Shown here one piece after another: positions 9,312 to 17,915 of a DNA stretch of 64,000 nucleotides. How positions within the stretch are numbered: the first letter of the stretch is position 1; each line of letters starts with the position of its first letter. Source of the DNA: Rhodobacteraceae bacterium M382. Lineage in GTDB: Bacteria > Pseudomonadota > Alphaproteobacteria > Rhodobacterales > Rhodobacteraceae. The stretch is from positions 3,726,501-3,790,500 of the forward strand of contig CP081098.1 of assembly GCA_025141015.1 (NCBI GenBank), written 5' to 3'. The notes beneath the pieces were generated by a model, which did no database searches, was not told the origin of the DNA, and saw only the letters and a list, made by a program, of their open reading frames with translations. The translations under genes were made by a program, and so were the position numbers.

Positions 9312-9373
9312 AATTCCCTAAATGATTCTGTCAACAGATTGCACCGCCCGCCCACCACTGTTACCACAGCGCC

Positions 9374-9991
9374 ATGAAAAATCAGGATGTCACCAAGCTG
9401 CGCGGTTCCGAAGTTCTTTGGCTCAATGCGGCCTGTGAACTGTTGACCGAAGCAGGTGTGGAAGCGGTCAAGGTCATGCCCTTGGCCAAGCGGCTCGGTG
9501 TATCTCGCACCTCATTCTATTGGCATTTTCGCGACCGGGATGCGTTGCTGGAGGCACTGTTCCAAAGATGGGAACAGAAAAACACCGGCAACCTGGTGGC
9601 GCGCACCCAGGCCCCGGCTGACAACATTTGCGAGGCGGTATTCAATCTGTTCGATTGTTGGCTGGATGATACGCTGTTTGACGCGCGGTTGGATCTCGCG
9701 ATCCGGAATTGGGCGCGCAATGACAAGGACATGCAACATCGGCTGGATCGGTCCGACGATCAACGTAAACAGGCGCTAGTAGACATGTTTGTGCGCCATG
9801 GATTTGACCCGCGGGATGCCGAAGTCCGCACGATGACAGCGATCTATGTGCAGATCGGATATATTTCGATGCAAGTCCGGGAAAGCTTCGAATATCGGAT
9901 CGGGTTGATGCCGGATTATGTGACGGTATTTACCGGACAGTCTCCCGCCAAACAGGACGTTGCCAAGTTCATGGCCCGCCACGAACGCTGA
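9374..9991 (+). CDS. TetR-family transcriptional regulator
   Basis: A 205-residue protein with an N-terminal TetR DNA-binding domain (residues about 12-60). The recognition region reads LAKRLGVSRTSFYWHF followed by RDRDALLEAL. The rest is a helical ligand-binding/dimerisation domain with no assigned ligand. It is transcribed away from the demethylase/ProC-like pair, and the palindrome at 9300-9311 lies between them, so it probably controls that pair and itself. No clear Shine-Dalgarno sequence precedes the ATG at 9374, so a short or absent leader is possible. Confidence 0.9.
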   Translation: MKNQDVTKLRGSEVLWLNAACELLTEAGVEAVKVMPLAKRLGVSRTSFYWHFRDRDALLEALFQRWEQKNTGNLVARTQAPADNICEAVFNLFDCWLDDTLFDARLDLAIRNWARNDKDMQHRLDRSDDQRKQALVDMFVRHGFDPRDAEVRTMTAIYVQIGYISMQVRESFEYRIGLMPDYVTVFTGQSPAKQDVAKFMARHER

Positions 9992-10234
9992 GCAGATCTG
10001 GCAACAGCGCACGAACGCTCCGGCCCGGACATCGTGACATCCACACTGTGCTGTCTCGGATTGGACCAAACGCCACGGCGCAGGCGCCCGGGCCCCGCGC
10101 CACCAGGCATGAGGCAAAATCACAAGTCCGATCTTTTGCCATTTTTGCGTCTGAAGCCATACCGTCACAGCTGTACAGCACGCCGCCAGGCCACAGGCTG
10201 TGCAACTATCGACGCGCACCGACACCATGAAACG

Positions 10235-10257
10235 AAAAACAGGAGCCCGAAGGCTCC
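10235..10257 (-). terminator. Intrinsic terminator of the formate dehydrogenase operon
   Basis: Read on the minus strand, GGAGCC-TTCG-GGCTCC (10252-10257 pairing with 10242-10247) forms a GC-rich stem with a tetraloop and is followed by a run of five Ts. It lies 30 nt after the stop of the formate dehydrogenase alpha gene. This is a textbook intrinsic terminator. Confidence 0.88.
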
Positions 10258-10287
10258 CGTTCTGATGTCTTGCGACTTTGGCAAAGG

Positions 10288-13062
10288 TTACTCAGCCGCG
10301 ATCTGCTCTTCGACCTTTTCGACCCGCACCGCCGAGAATTTGAACTCGGGGATCTTGCCGTAAGGGTCCAACGCCGGGTTGGTCAGGATATTGGCAGCGG
10401 CCTCAACATAGGCAAACGGCACAAACACCATATCCTCGGCAATCGCCCGATCCGCACGCGCCATGATCTCGATGGACCCGCGCCGTGTGGACAGACGGAT
10501 CATGTCGCCGGGTTCAACCCCCATCAGCTTGAGCGTGCGCGGGTTGAGAGAACAGTTTGCTTCTGGTTCCACCGCATCCAGCACCATGGAACGGCGGGTC
10601 ATCGACCCGGTGTGCCAATGTTCCAGCTGACGCCCGGTGGTCATGATCATCGGGTATTCGTCATCCGGTGCCTCATCCGGCGGGATCACGGATGCAGGCG
10701 TGAACCGGGCGCGCCCATCGGGACGTGGGAAGCCATCGCCAAACACAATCGCCTGACCCGGATCTGTTTCGTGCAGTGACGGATAGGTGATGGTTTCGGT
10801 TTTCAGGCGCTCCCAGGTGATGTTGTTGAGCGACTTCATGTTCAACTTCATCTCGTTGAACACCTGGCTCACATCCGTGTAGGGCCATGCCAAACCGATA
10901 CGCTGTGCCAGTTCAACGGTAATCGCCCAATCTTCGCGGGCCTCACCGGGAGGTGTCACAGCAGGACGCACGCGCTGCACCTGACGGTTGGTGTTGGACA
11001 CTGTGCCGTTCTTTTCATACAGCGCCGAGGCTGGCAGAATGACGTCGGCGTAGTTGGCCGTTTCGGTCAGGAAGATATCCTGAACAATCATCAACTCCAG
11101 CTTGGCGAATGCATCACGGGCATGGTCCGCATCCGGGTCGGACATCGCCGGGTTTTCACCCTGGATGTACATCCCCTTAATATTGCCGGCATAGGCCTGA
11201 TCGACGATCTCGGTAACGGTCAGCCCCTTCTCGTTCGAGAAGTCATCGCTCTCCCAGACGTCAGTGAACGATTTGCGAATACCGTCGTCCATGACCGATT
11301 GGTAATCCGGCAGGAACATCGGAATCAGACCCGCATCGGACGCACCTTGAACGTTGTTCTGACCACGCAGCGGGTGCAGACCCGCGCCTGGTTTACCCAC
11401 GTTCCCGGTCATCAACGCCAGCGAGATCAGGCAACGCGAATTGTCGGTGCCATGGATGTGCTGAGACACGCCCATACCCCAGAAGATCAGACCTGCTTTG
11501 GCCCCGGCAAACAGACGGGCCACCCGGCGCAGCTGTTCAGGTTCGATGCCACAGATTTCCGACATCTTTTCCGGGGTAAAGTCGCGCAGGTGCTCCTTTT
11601 CCGCATCCCAGTTTTCGGTCCAACGGTGGATGTACTGGCTGTCATACAGTTCTTCTTCGACGATCACATTCATGATCGCGTTCAGCATCGACACGTCAGC
11701 ACCGGGGCGGAATTGCAGCATCTCGGTCGCATAGCGACGCATGCCAACACCGCGCGGATCCATCACGATCAGCTTGCCACCGCGTTTGGTGAACTGTTTG
11801 AAATAGGTCGCTGCGACAGGGTGGTTTTCGATCGGGTTGGACCCGATGATGATCGCCACATCCGCATTCACGATCTCGTTAAAGGTCGCGGTTACCGCAC
11901 CCGATCCCACGTTTTCGATCAGCGCCGACACCGACGAGGCGTGACACAGACGGGTACAATGGTCGACGTTGTTGTGTTTGAACCCCTGGCGAATGAACTT
12001 TTGGAAGAGATAGGCCTCTTCGTTGGTGCATTTCGCCGAGCCAAAGCCCGCAACCGATTTCGGATCTTCTTCGCGCAGCTTGATCAGGCCCTTGGCCGCG
12101 AAATCCATCGCCTCTTCCCAGGATGCTTCGCGGAAATGGGTCGACAGCTCGCCGGGATCGACGTTCAACCCCTTGGCGGGCGCATCTTCGCGACGGATCA
12201 ACGGTTTGGTCAGGCGGTGGGGGTGGTGGATATAGTCATACCCGAACCGGCCCTTGACGCACAGGCGGCCTTCGTTGGCGGGGCCGTTGATGCCCTCGAC
12301 GTATTTGACCTTGCCGTCTTTGACTTTCAGCGAAACCTTGCAACCCACGCCGCAGAACGGGCAGACGCTTTCGGTTTCGGAGTCGTAATCCTTGCTGTCG
12401 CCAACCTGCGCATCATCCATGACCGATGCAGGCATCAGCGCACCCGTCGGACAGGCCTGAACACATTCACCACAGGCCACACAGGTGGACGCGCCCATCG
12501 GGTCGGAAATGTCAAAGGTCGGATAGGCATCATGCCCGCGACCGGCCATGCCAATCACGTCATTGACCTGAACCTCGCGGCAGGCACGCACGCACAGACC
12601 ACAGGAAATACAGGCGTCCAGATTGACCTTCATCGCCACATGGCTGTCATCGAGCAGCGGAATGCGGCCCTCTTCCAGCTTGGGGAACCGGCTCTCGGAA
12701 ACGTGGTTCAGCTCGGCCATGTCCCACAGGTGGCTCGACTTGTCGTGCGCCTCTTCCTGTTTGGGTTGGTCGGCCACCAGCAGTTCCATCACCATCTTGC
12801 GGGCGCTGGTTGCGCGGGCGTTGTTGGTGGTGACAACCATGCCGTCGGCGGGTTCGCGGATACAGGACGCCGCCAGCGTGCGTTCGCCTTCGATCTCGAC
12901 CATACAGGCGCGACAGTTGCCATCAGGGCGATAGCCCGGTGCCGGTTTGTGGCACAGATGCGGAATAACCAGACCGCGACCGTTGGCCACTTCCCAGATG
13001 GTCAGACCGGCGTCTGCGGTGACCTCTTCGCCATCCAGCGTAAATGTAACTTGGTTGCTCAT
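10288..13062 (-). CDS. fdhA: NAD-dependent formate dehydrogenase, alpha (catalytic) subunit, FDH1 type
   Basis: The 924-residue molybdo/tungstopterin enzyme oxidises formate to CO2 and passes electrons to the diaphorase subunit. Domains in order: an N-terminal [2Fe-2S] ferredoxin domain (Cys 37, 50, 53, 67); two 4Fe-4S ferredoxin motifs (about 151-161 and 194-204); the 4Fe-4S site at the start of the bis-MGD domain (about 234-268); the metal-ligand pair Cys373-His374 in HCTRLCH; and a C-terminal molydopterin dinucleotide-binding domain. An ordinary Cys codon, not selenocysteine, occupies the active site. GGAGG lies before the ATG and only 3 nt separate it from the beta gene. The two-gene layout with a fused beta subunit resembles FDH1 of Methylobacterium. 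It probably serves formaldehyde-derived formate produced by the demethylases on either side. Confidence 0.95.
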   Translation of the reverse strand: MSNQVTFTLDGEEVTADAGLTIWEVANGRGLVIPHLCHKPAPGYRPDGNCRACMVEIEGERTLAASCIREPADGMVVTTNNARATSARKMVMELLVADQPKQEEAHDKSSHLWDMAELNHVSESRFPKLEEGRIPLLDDSHVAMKVNLDACISCGLCVRACREVQVNDVIGMAGRGHDAYPTFDISDPMGASTCVACGECVQACPTGALMPASVMDDAQVGDSKDYDSETESVCPFCGVGCKVSLKVKDGKVKYVEGINGPANEGRLCVKGRFGYDYIHHPHRLTKPLIRREDAPAKGLNVDPGELSTHFREASWEEAMDFAAKGLIKLREEDPKSVAGFGSAKCTNEEAYLFQKFIRQGFKHNNVDHCTRLCHASSVSALIENVGSGAVTATFNEIVNADVAIIIGSNPIENHPVAATYFKQFTKRGGKLIVMDPRGVGMRRYATEMLQFRPGADVSMLNAIMNVIVEEELYDSQYIHRWTENWDAEKEHLRDFTPEKMSEICGIEPEQLRRVARLFAGAKAGLIFWGMGVSQHIHGTDNSRCLISLALMTGNVGKPGAGLHPLRGQNNVQGASDAGLIPMFLPDYQSVMDDGIRKSFTDVWESDDFSNEKGLTVTEIVDQAYAGNIKGMYIQGENPAMSDPDADHARDAFAKLELMIVQDIFLTETANYADVILPASALYEKNGTVSNTNRQVQRVRPAVTPPGEAREDWAITVELAQRIGLAWPYTDVSQVFNEMKLNMKSLNNITWERLKTETITYPSLHETDPGQAIVFGDGFPRPDGRARFTPASVIPPDEAPDDEYPMIMTTGRQLEHWHTGSMTRRSMVLDAVEPEANCSLNPRTLKLMGVEPGDMIRLSTRRGSIEIMARADRAIAEDMVFVPFAYVEAAANILTNPALDPYGKIPEFKFSAVRVEKVEEQIAAE

Positions 13063-13065
13063 GGC

Positions 13066-14754
13066 TTATACCTCCTCAGGGAAGTGTTTCATGGTCAGGC
13101 GGATCGGGTTCGGCGCAGCCTGCCCCAGACCACAGATCGACGTGTCGATCATGGCGGCGCTCAGCTCTTCCAGCAGGTTCTGATCCCACTTTTCCGACTG
13201 CATCAGCTTGACGGCTTTTTCACAGCCCACCCGACAGGGGGTACACTGGCCACAGCTTTCATCCTCGAAGAACCGCAGCATGTTCAGCGCGGCGTCACGG
13301 GCGCTGTCCTGATCGGACAGAACCACCACGGCGGCTGACCCAATGAAGGTGCCATGCGGCTGCAACGTATCGAAATCCAACGGAATGTCATGCATCGACG
13401 CAGGCAACAGACCCGACGACGGGCCACCGGGCTGATAGGCCTTGAAGGCATGGCCTTCGATCATACCACCACAGGCGTCAATGATATCGGTGATTGTCGA
13501 TCCGGCGGGCAGCAGGTGCACGCCCGGATTGTTGACCCGGCCCGACACCGAATAGCTGCGCAGCCCCTTGCGGCCGTTTTTCTCGACCGAGTTCAGGCAT
13601 TCGGGGCCTTCGCGGTTGATCTTGGCAACCCACAACAGGGTTTCGACATTGTGCACCAACGTCGGACGGCCAAAGATACCAACCTGCGCCACAAACGGTG
13701 GACGGTGGCGCGGTTCGCCGCGTTTGCCCTCGATGGATTCGATCATCGCGGATTCTTCACCGCAGATATAGGCACCCGCACCACGGCGCAGGTCGATATA
13801 TCCGGGCTCGACAATGCCCGCGTCTTCCAGCGCCTTGATTTCGGCCGCGAGGATGTGCAGCACCGCCGGGTATTCGTCGCGCATGTAGATAAAGGCTTTT
13901 TCCGCCTCAACCGCCCAGGCGGCGATCAGCATGCCTTCGAGAAACAGATGCGGGGTGCGTTCCAGATAATAACGGTCCTTGAACGTGCCGGGTTCGCCTT
14001 CGTCACCGTTGACGGCCAGATACCGCGTGCCTTCGTTGGCGCGCACAAAGCCCCATTTGGTACCCGACGGGAAACCAGCGCCACCCAGACCGCGCAGACC
14101 GGCCTCTTTCACTTTGGCCTGAACCGCTTCCCAATCGCCATTGGCGCGTAGATCTTTCAGCGTTTCATAGCCACCTTCGGCGACATAGGCGTCATAGGCC
14201 TCGTAGTCTGGGATATGGGCGTGGGTGTCGTCGGCTGCGATTGCGGCCTGCACCTTTTCCGGTGTGGCGTGGTCGATGTGATTGTGACCGATCTCCAGCA
14301 CCGGCGCAGTGTCGCAGCGGCCCATGCAGGGCGCGCGCACAACGCGCACCTGGGATTCGTCCAGACCGTCTTCCAACGCTTTTTGCAGCTGCTCGGCTCC
14401 GGCCAACTCGCACGACAGGGAATCACAGACACGGATTGTCAGCGCAGGTGGCGGTGTTTCGCCTTCGCGTACCACGTCAAAATGGGCGTAAAAGGAGGCC
14501 ACTTCGTAAATCTCGGCCTGCCCGGTGCGCATTTCCTCGGCCAGCGCCCGGATATGCGTGGCGCTGAGATGGCCATAGGCATCCTGAATCAGATGCAGAA
14601 ATTCGATCAGAAGATCCCGGCTGCGCGGGCGATCGCCCAGCAGCGCACGGATTTCTTCCAGAGCAGTATCATCGACTTGGCGGCCTTTTGGAGTACGGCG
14701 GCCCTTGCCTTTGCCCGACTTCCAAACGCCTTTGCTATTGTCCAGAGGTGCCAT
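13066..14754 (-). CDS. fdhB: Formate dehydrogenase beta subunit, NuoE-NuoF fusion
   Basis: A 562-residue diaphorase subunit. The first about 160 residues are NuoE-like with a [2Fe-2S] site (Cys 110, 115, 143, 147 in VCDSLSC and APCMGRC). The remainder is NuoF-like: GLRGLGGAGFPSG and the NGDEGEPGT segment for FMN/NADH, then SCGQCTPCR for a 4Fe-4S cluster. The basic N-terminal tail (about 25 residues) is extra. It passes electrons from the alpha subunit to NAD+. Separate gamma and beta genes occur in FdsGBA systems; here they are one gene, as in FDH1. GAAGGA precedes the ATG. It is followed after 3 nt by the alpha gene. Confidence 0.95.
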   Translation of the reverse strand: MAPLDNSKGVWKSGKGKGRRTPKGRQVDDTALEEIRALLGDRPRSRDLLIEFLHLIQDAYGHLSATHIRALAEEMRTGQAEIYEVASFYAHFDVVREGETPPPALTIRVCDSLSCELAGAEQLQKALEDGLDESQVRVVRAPCMGRCDTAPVLEIGHNHIDHATPEKVQAAIAADDTHAHIPDYEAYDAYVAEGGYETLKDLRANGDWEAVQAKVKEAGLRGLGGAGFPSGTKWGFVRANEGTRYLAVNGDEGEPGTFKDRYYLERTPHLFLEGMLIAAWAVEAEKAFIYMRDEYPAVLHILAAEIKALEDAGIVEPGYIDLRRGAGAYICGEESAMIESIEGKRGEPRHRPPFVAQVGIFGRPTLVHNVETLLWVAKINREGPECLNSVEKNGRKGLRSYSVSGRVNNPGVHLLPAGSTITDIIDACGGMIEGHAFKAYQPGGPSSGLLPASMHDIPLDFDTLQPHGTFIGSAAVVVLSDQDSARDAALNMLRFFEDESCGQCTPCRVGCEKAVKLMQSEKWDQNLLEELSAAMIDTSICGLGQAAPNPIRLTMKHFPEEV

Positions 14755-14831
14755 GGTGTCCTTCCCTTGCGCACGCGAAATTCAGCCAGCAATGCCATCA
14801 GGAAAGAATATCGTCAAATCTGTATTTTGGA

Positions 14832-14860
14832 TCGCACGATAAGCAATGATTATCGTGCGA
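14832..14860. promoter_or_regulatory. Long perfect inverted repeat between LysR and formate dehydrogenase genes
   Basis: Arms TCGCACGATAA (14832-14842) and its exact complement (14850-14860) flank a 7-nt spacer. The right arm covers the LysR stop codon and the left arm lies about 80 nt before the fdhB start. No T-run follows on either strand, so a simple intrinsic terminator is unlikely. It could be the LysR operator for the formate dehydrogenase promoter or an attenuating hairpin. Confidence 0.55.
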
Positions 14861-15737
14861 ACTTCAAAACCACCTCTTTGAGTGCGCTAACAGTGGTCAA
14901 TTCCGGTTGCCGATCCAAAATCGCCAGGCAGATGGGTTTGGTCTGCTCCGGATCGGTCAGAGGCAAGGCCCGCGTGCCATCCAGATCCCCCAATGCATCA
15001 ATCAGGGCGCGGGGCAGAATCGTGGCTGCGGCCCCGCTGCGTGCCAAAACGATAGACGCCATGAACCCATTGGATTCAGAGACAATTTCCGGCTTCAATC
15101 CCAGCTCGTCGAAAATTCGATCCAGAATGCGCCGGTTCTGCATTTCAGGAATCAACAGGCTCAGCGGCAACTCTGCGGCCTCGACCCATGTGATTCCTTC
15201 GGAATGCTCTGACACCAGATCTTGGGGGGCGAGCAAGACGTAGCTTTCGTCATACAGTGGATGCACCGTCACCAGATCGCGCCCCAGACTGTCGGCATAG
15301 GTGATTCCGACATCAATCGTACCATCATACAGACGTTGCTGAATGATCAGGGACGTCGTGACCTCGATCCGGGCCTGAATCAGCGGATAGGTTTGATTCA
15401 CCAGATCCACCACCTGTGCAGCATAGGTGGTCGCCGTCGGCACCACCCCCAGAATCAATGCGCCAGCCACCTGGCCCCGCGCGGCCGAAATCTCCTGTTC
15501 CAGCGCCTTGGCGTCGTCCAGAATCGGGCGTGCGCGGCGAACGATCATCTCGCCTTCTTCGGTGAGCCCCTGAAACCGATTGGCCCGCCGCACGATCGAC
15601 ACCCCCAGCTTTTCCTCCAGGTTGCGGATGCGCATCGAAAATGCGGGTTGCGACATCCCGCAATCCTGGGCGGCCTTGGCAAAATGCTGATGCCGGGACA
15701 ACGCCAACAACACCTGAAGATCCTTGAGCTCGATCAC
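14850..15737 (-). CDS. LysR-family transcriptional regulator, probable formate dehydrogenase regulator
   Basis: A 295-residue LysR protein: winged helix-turn-helix at residues about 1-60 (DLQVLLALSRHQHFAKAAQDCG, then SQPAFSMRIRNLEEKLGV in outline) and a periplasmic-binding-like effector domain from about 90. The start is GTG at 15737 with a GGGGG stretch upstream. It is directly upstream of, and co-oriented with, fdhB-fdhA, with 95 nt between; the long inverted repeat lies at this junction. Regulation of formate dehydrogenase is inferred from position; the effector is unknown. Confidence 0.9.
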   Translation of the reverse strand: MIELKDLQVLLALSRHQHFAKAAQDCGMSQPAFSMRIRNLEEKLGVSIVRRANRFQGLTEEGEMIVRRARPILDDAKALEQEISAARGQVAGALILGVVPTATTYAAQVVDLVNQTYPLIQARIEVTTSLIIQQRLYDGTIDVGITYADSLGRDLVTVHPLYDESYVLLAPQDLVSEHSEGITWVEAAELPLSLLIPEMQNRRILDRIFDELGLKPEIVSESNGFMASIVLARSGAAATILPRALIDALGDLDGTRALPLTDPEQTKPICLAILDRQPELTTVSALKEVVLKFAR

Positions 15738-16299
15738 ATCCTGCCCCCGTCTTGCGCTGTCTGATCCATCGGGTTTCCGAAAGGCATCAGACGATAGTCA
15801 CTCCGCCCAAGACATCCTCCTGTTCCCGGTGCAAAGCAACGAGAAAGAAGGGCTGTGCCTCAGGTGCCGTGGAACAGAGTATGGGCCCAAAGGTCAACTG
15901 TCCACGCAAGCCACTGAAAAACCTGCATACCCCGCACTCGATCCAGAGACCGCTCACCCGCTAATCACTTGCCGTCCCAGACCACGTCAGACCGGCAATT
16001 CCATTTCCCCGTGCGTGCCCTCTGCAGGTCAAAGCCACCGCAGAGCGGTGTCATCGACGGGCAAGCAAACATGCAGATGCCAGTCCGGCAACGACACGCG
16101 AACCCACCCCGATATCATCCGGAAAAAGCACTATATTCTTGTCACTTGCGATTCCTCTCCGTCGACGAGCTCACAATAAAATAGTTTTTGCCTAAGCAAT
16201 GCTGACCGGCTTTTTTCTTTTCAACGTCGCCCGTGTCGGTGAATGATCTGCGCAACATGCCAAAGCGCCCCGCCCCATTTCTAACCATTGGAAACAGCC
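15738..16299. other. Intergenic region between LysR and HpaB-like gene
   Basis: About 560 bases lie between divergent genes. Frames such as 15724-16179 plus have no domain signature and no ribosome-binding site. The segment near 16170-16200 is AT-rich and probably holds the promoter of the HpaB-like/Rieske operon, but I cannot place -35 and -10 boxes with confidence. Confidence 0.5.
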
Positions 16300-17832
16300 A
16301 TGATACGCACAGGATCTGAGTATCTCGCTTCGTTGAGCGCAGGCCGTGAGGTTTATGTGAATGGCGAACGGGTGCGTGATGTTTCGGGGCATCCTCAGTT
16401 CAAGCCGTTGGTGGATATTCGGGCGCGGATTTATGACATGCAGCATCAGGCGCCGCATGCGGATCTGATGACCTATACCGAAGCTGGCGAGGTTTCGGCC
16501 ATGGGCTACAAGCTGCCCTACAGCCAGGCCGATTGGTGGGCCAAACGCCGCGCCACCGATCACATGATGAATGAAATCGGCGGGGTCGTGACCCGGGTGG
16601 GCGATGAAACCGTGGGCGAGATGTGGTCGCTGCTGGATGGGGCTGATGTGCTGGCCGAACTCGACCCGCAGTTTGCGGGCAACATCCGGACCCATATCGA
16701 CGCGGTGCTGCGTCAGGACCTGTTCCAGGTCTCGGCCAATACCGACCCCAAGGGCGACCGGTCGCGCCCTCCGCAGGATCAGGACCCGGACATGCTGTTG
16801 CATGTGGTGCGCGAAACCGATGCCGGGATCATCGTGCGCGGGGCCAAATTCGAAACCGCAGCCGCCTATGCCAACCAGGCCTTTACCAAGCCGACGATCG
16901 CCAATTGGGGCGAGGAAGAGATGTCGCCCTATGCGGTCGGGTTCATCTGCGACCTGAACGCGCCGGGGTTGAAATTCATCTGTCGCACCGGGTTTGCCGG
17001 TCGCGCGCCTGCCGCAGATTACCCGCTGGCCAACCGGTTTGACGAGATCGACACGCTGGTCGTGTTTGACGATGTGCTGATCCCCTGGGAGAACGTGCTG
17101 TTTTACCGCCACACCCGCGCGGCGATGTTCATGCGCGCCACGTTGCACCGGTATTCGGCGTTTCCGTTCCTGCAGCGGATCCTGAAACAGACCGACATGA
17201 TGATCGGTGCGGCGCTGTACAATGTCCGCCAGACCGGGCTGGACCGCGAACAGGGCGTGCAGGAGAAGCTGTCGACCCTGGCGTGCTACCGCGAAGGGAT
17301 CAACGCACATCTGACGGCGTCGGTGGCGTTGGCGGAAAAATCGCCCGCCGGGCTGATGATGCCGAACCAATCGCTGCTGTATGCGGGCCGGGTGCAGGCC
17401 TGTTCGCAACTGCCCGCCATGGTGCAGCTGACCCGCGACCTGTGCGGTGGCCAGGTCTGCGTGACCCCGGATGCGGCGAGTTTCGCCAGCGATGACACGG
17501 GTCCGTGGCTCGAGAAATACTATACCCTCAACGACGAATGGGCGGCCGAGGACCGGCGCAGGCTGCTGGCCTTTGCCCGCGACCTGCTGAATTCGGATTA
17601 CGCCGGTCACCGCCTGTCGTTCCAGCTGTTCGCCCAATCCCCGCCCCACACCCACCTCGCGGCTGTCTACCAGAACTTTGACTGGGACGGGCCGATGGCA
17701 TTCGTCAAACACGCCGCAGACCTGTCCGACACCGTCATGGGACCAAGGACAACGTCAAAGGCAGATAGCGCTGTGACCGATTGGCATATCTCGGACCCCA
17801 AGATCATAGCCAGAAGGATGGCTGCCGAATGA
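16300..17832 (+). CDS. 4-hydroxyphenylacetate 3-hydroxylase (HpaB)-family flavin-dependent oxygenase
   Basis: The 510-residue protein matches the large FADH2-dependent monooxygenase family (HpaB and relatives): an N-terminal MIRTGSEYLASL segment, a central beta domain, and a C-terminal four-helix bundle like acyl-CoA dehydrogenases. It needs reduced flavin from a separate reductase, which is not in the window. The start ATG at 16300 follows GGAAA; an in-frame TTG lies 12 nt upstream. It heads a plus-strand set with two Rieske oxygenases and a DUF1028 protein. That context suggests hydroxylation of an intermediate in N-heterocycle or betaine breakdown rather than hydroxyphenylacetate; this is inference. 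Confidence 0.85.
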   Translation: MIRTGSEYLASLSAGREVYVNGERVRDVSGHPQFKPLVDIRARIYDMQHQAPHADLMTYTEAGEVSAMGYKLPYSQADWWAKRRATDHMMNEIGGVVTRVGDETVGEMWSLLDGADVLAELDPQFAGNIRTHIDAVLRQDLFQVSANTDPKGDRSRPPQDQDPDMLLHVVRETDAGIIVRGAKFETAAAYANQAFTKPTIANWGEEEMSPYAVGFICDLNAPGLKFICRTGFAGRAPAADYPLANRFDEIDTLVVFDDVLIPWENVLFYRHTRAAMFMRATLHRYSAFPFLQRILKQTDMMIGAALYNVRQTGLDREQGVQEKLSTLACYREGINAHLTASVALAEKSPAGLMMPNQSLLYAGRVQACSQLPAMVQLTRDLCGGQVCVTPDAASFASDDTGPWLEKYYTLNDEWAAEDRRRLLAFARDLLNSDYAGHRLSFQLFAQSPPHTHLAAVYQNFDWDGPMAFVKHAADLSDTVMGPRTTSKADSAVTDWHISDPKIIARRMAAE

Positions 17833-17915
17833 CCTTATCCCTTCACTTGCAGGCGGACTGACCCACCTGTTCCCTGAATTCAAATTTAACGCCCTCCCAA
17901 CTAGGAGACCCTGAC

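Noticed and set aside
11122-13338. A 738-codon plus-strand open frame opposite formate dehydrogenase genes.
   Set aside because: It overlaps fdhA almost wholly and fdhB in part; the real genes have complete motif sets and ribosome-binding sites, and the shadow has none.
14832-14860. Reading the long inverted repeat as a simple intrinsic terminator of the LysR gene.
   Set aside because: There is no T-run on either side, and it overlaps the stop codon, which is early for a terminator.
16192-17712. A 506-codon minus-strand frame opposite the HpaB-like gene.
   Set aside because: Antisense shadow with skewed His/Arg composition and no domain match.
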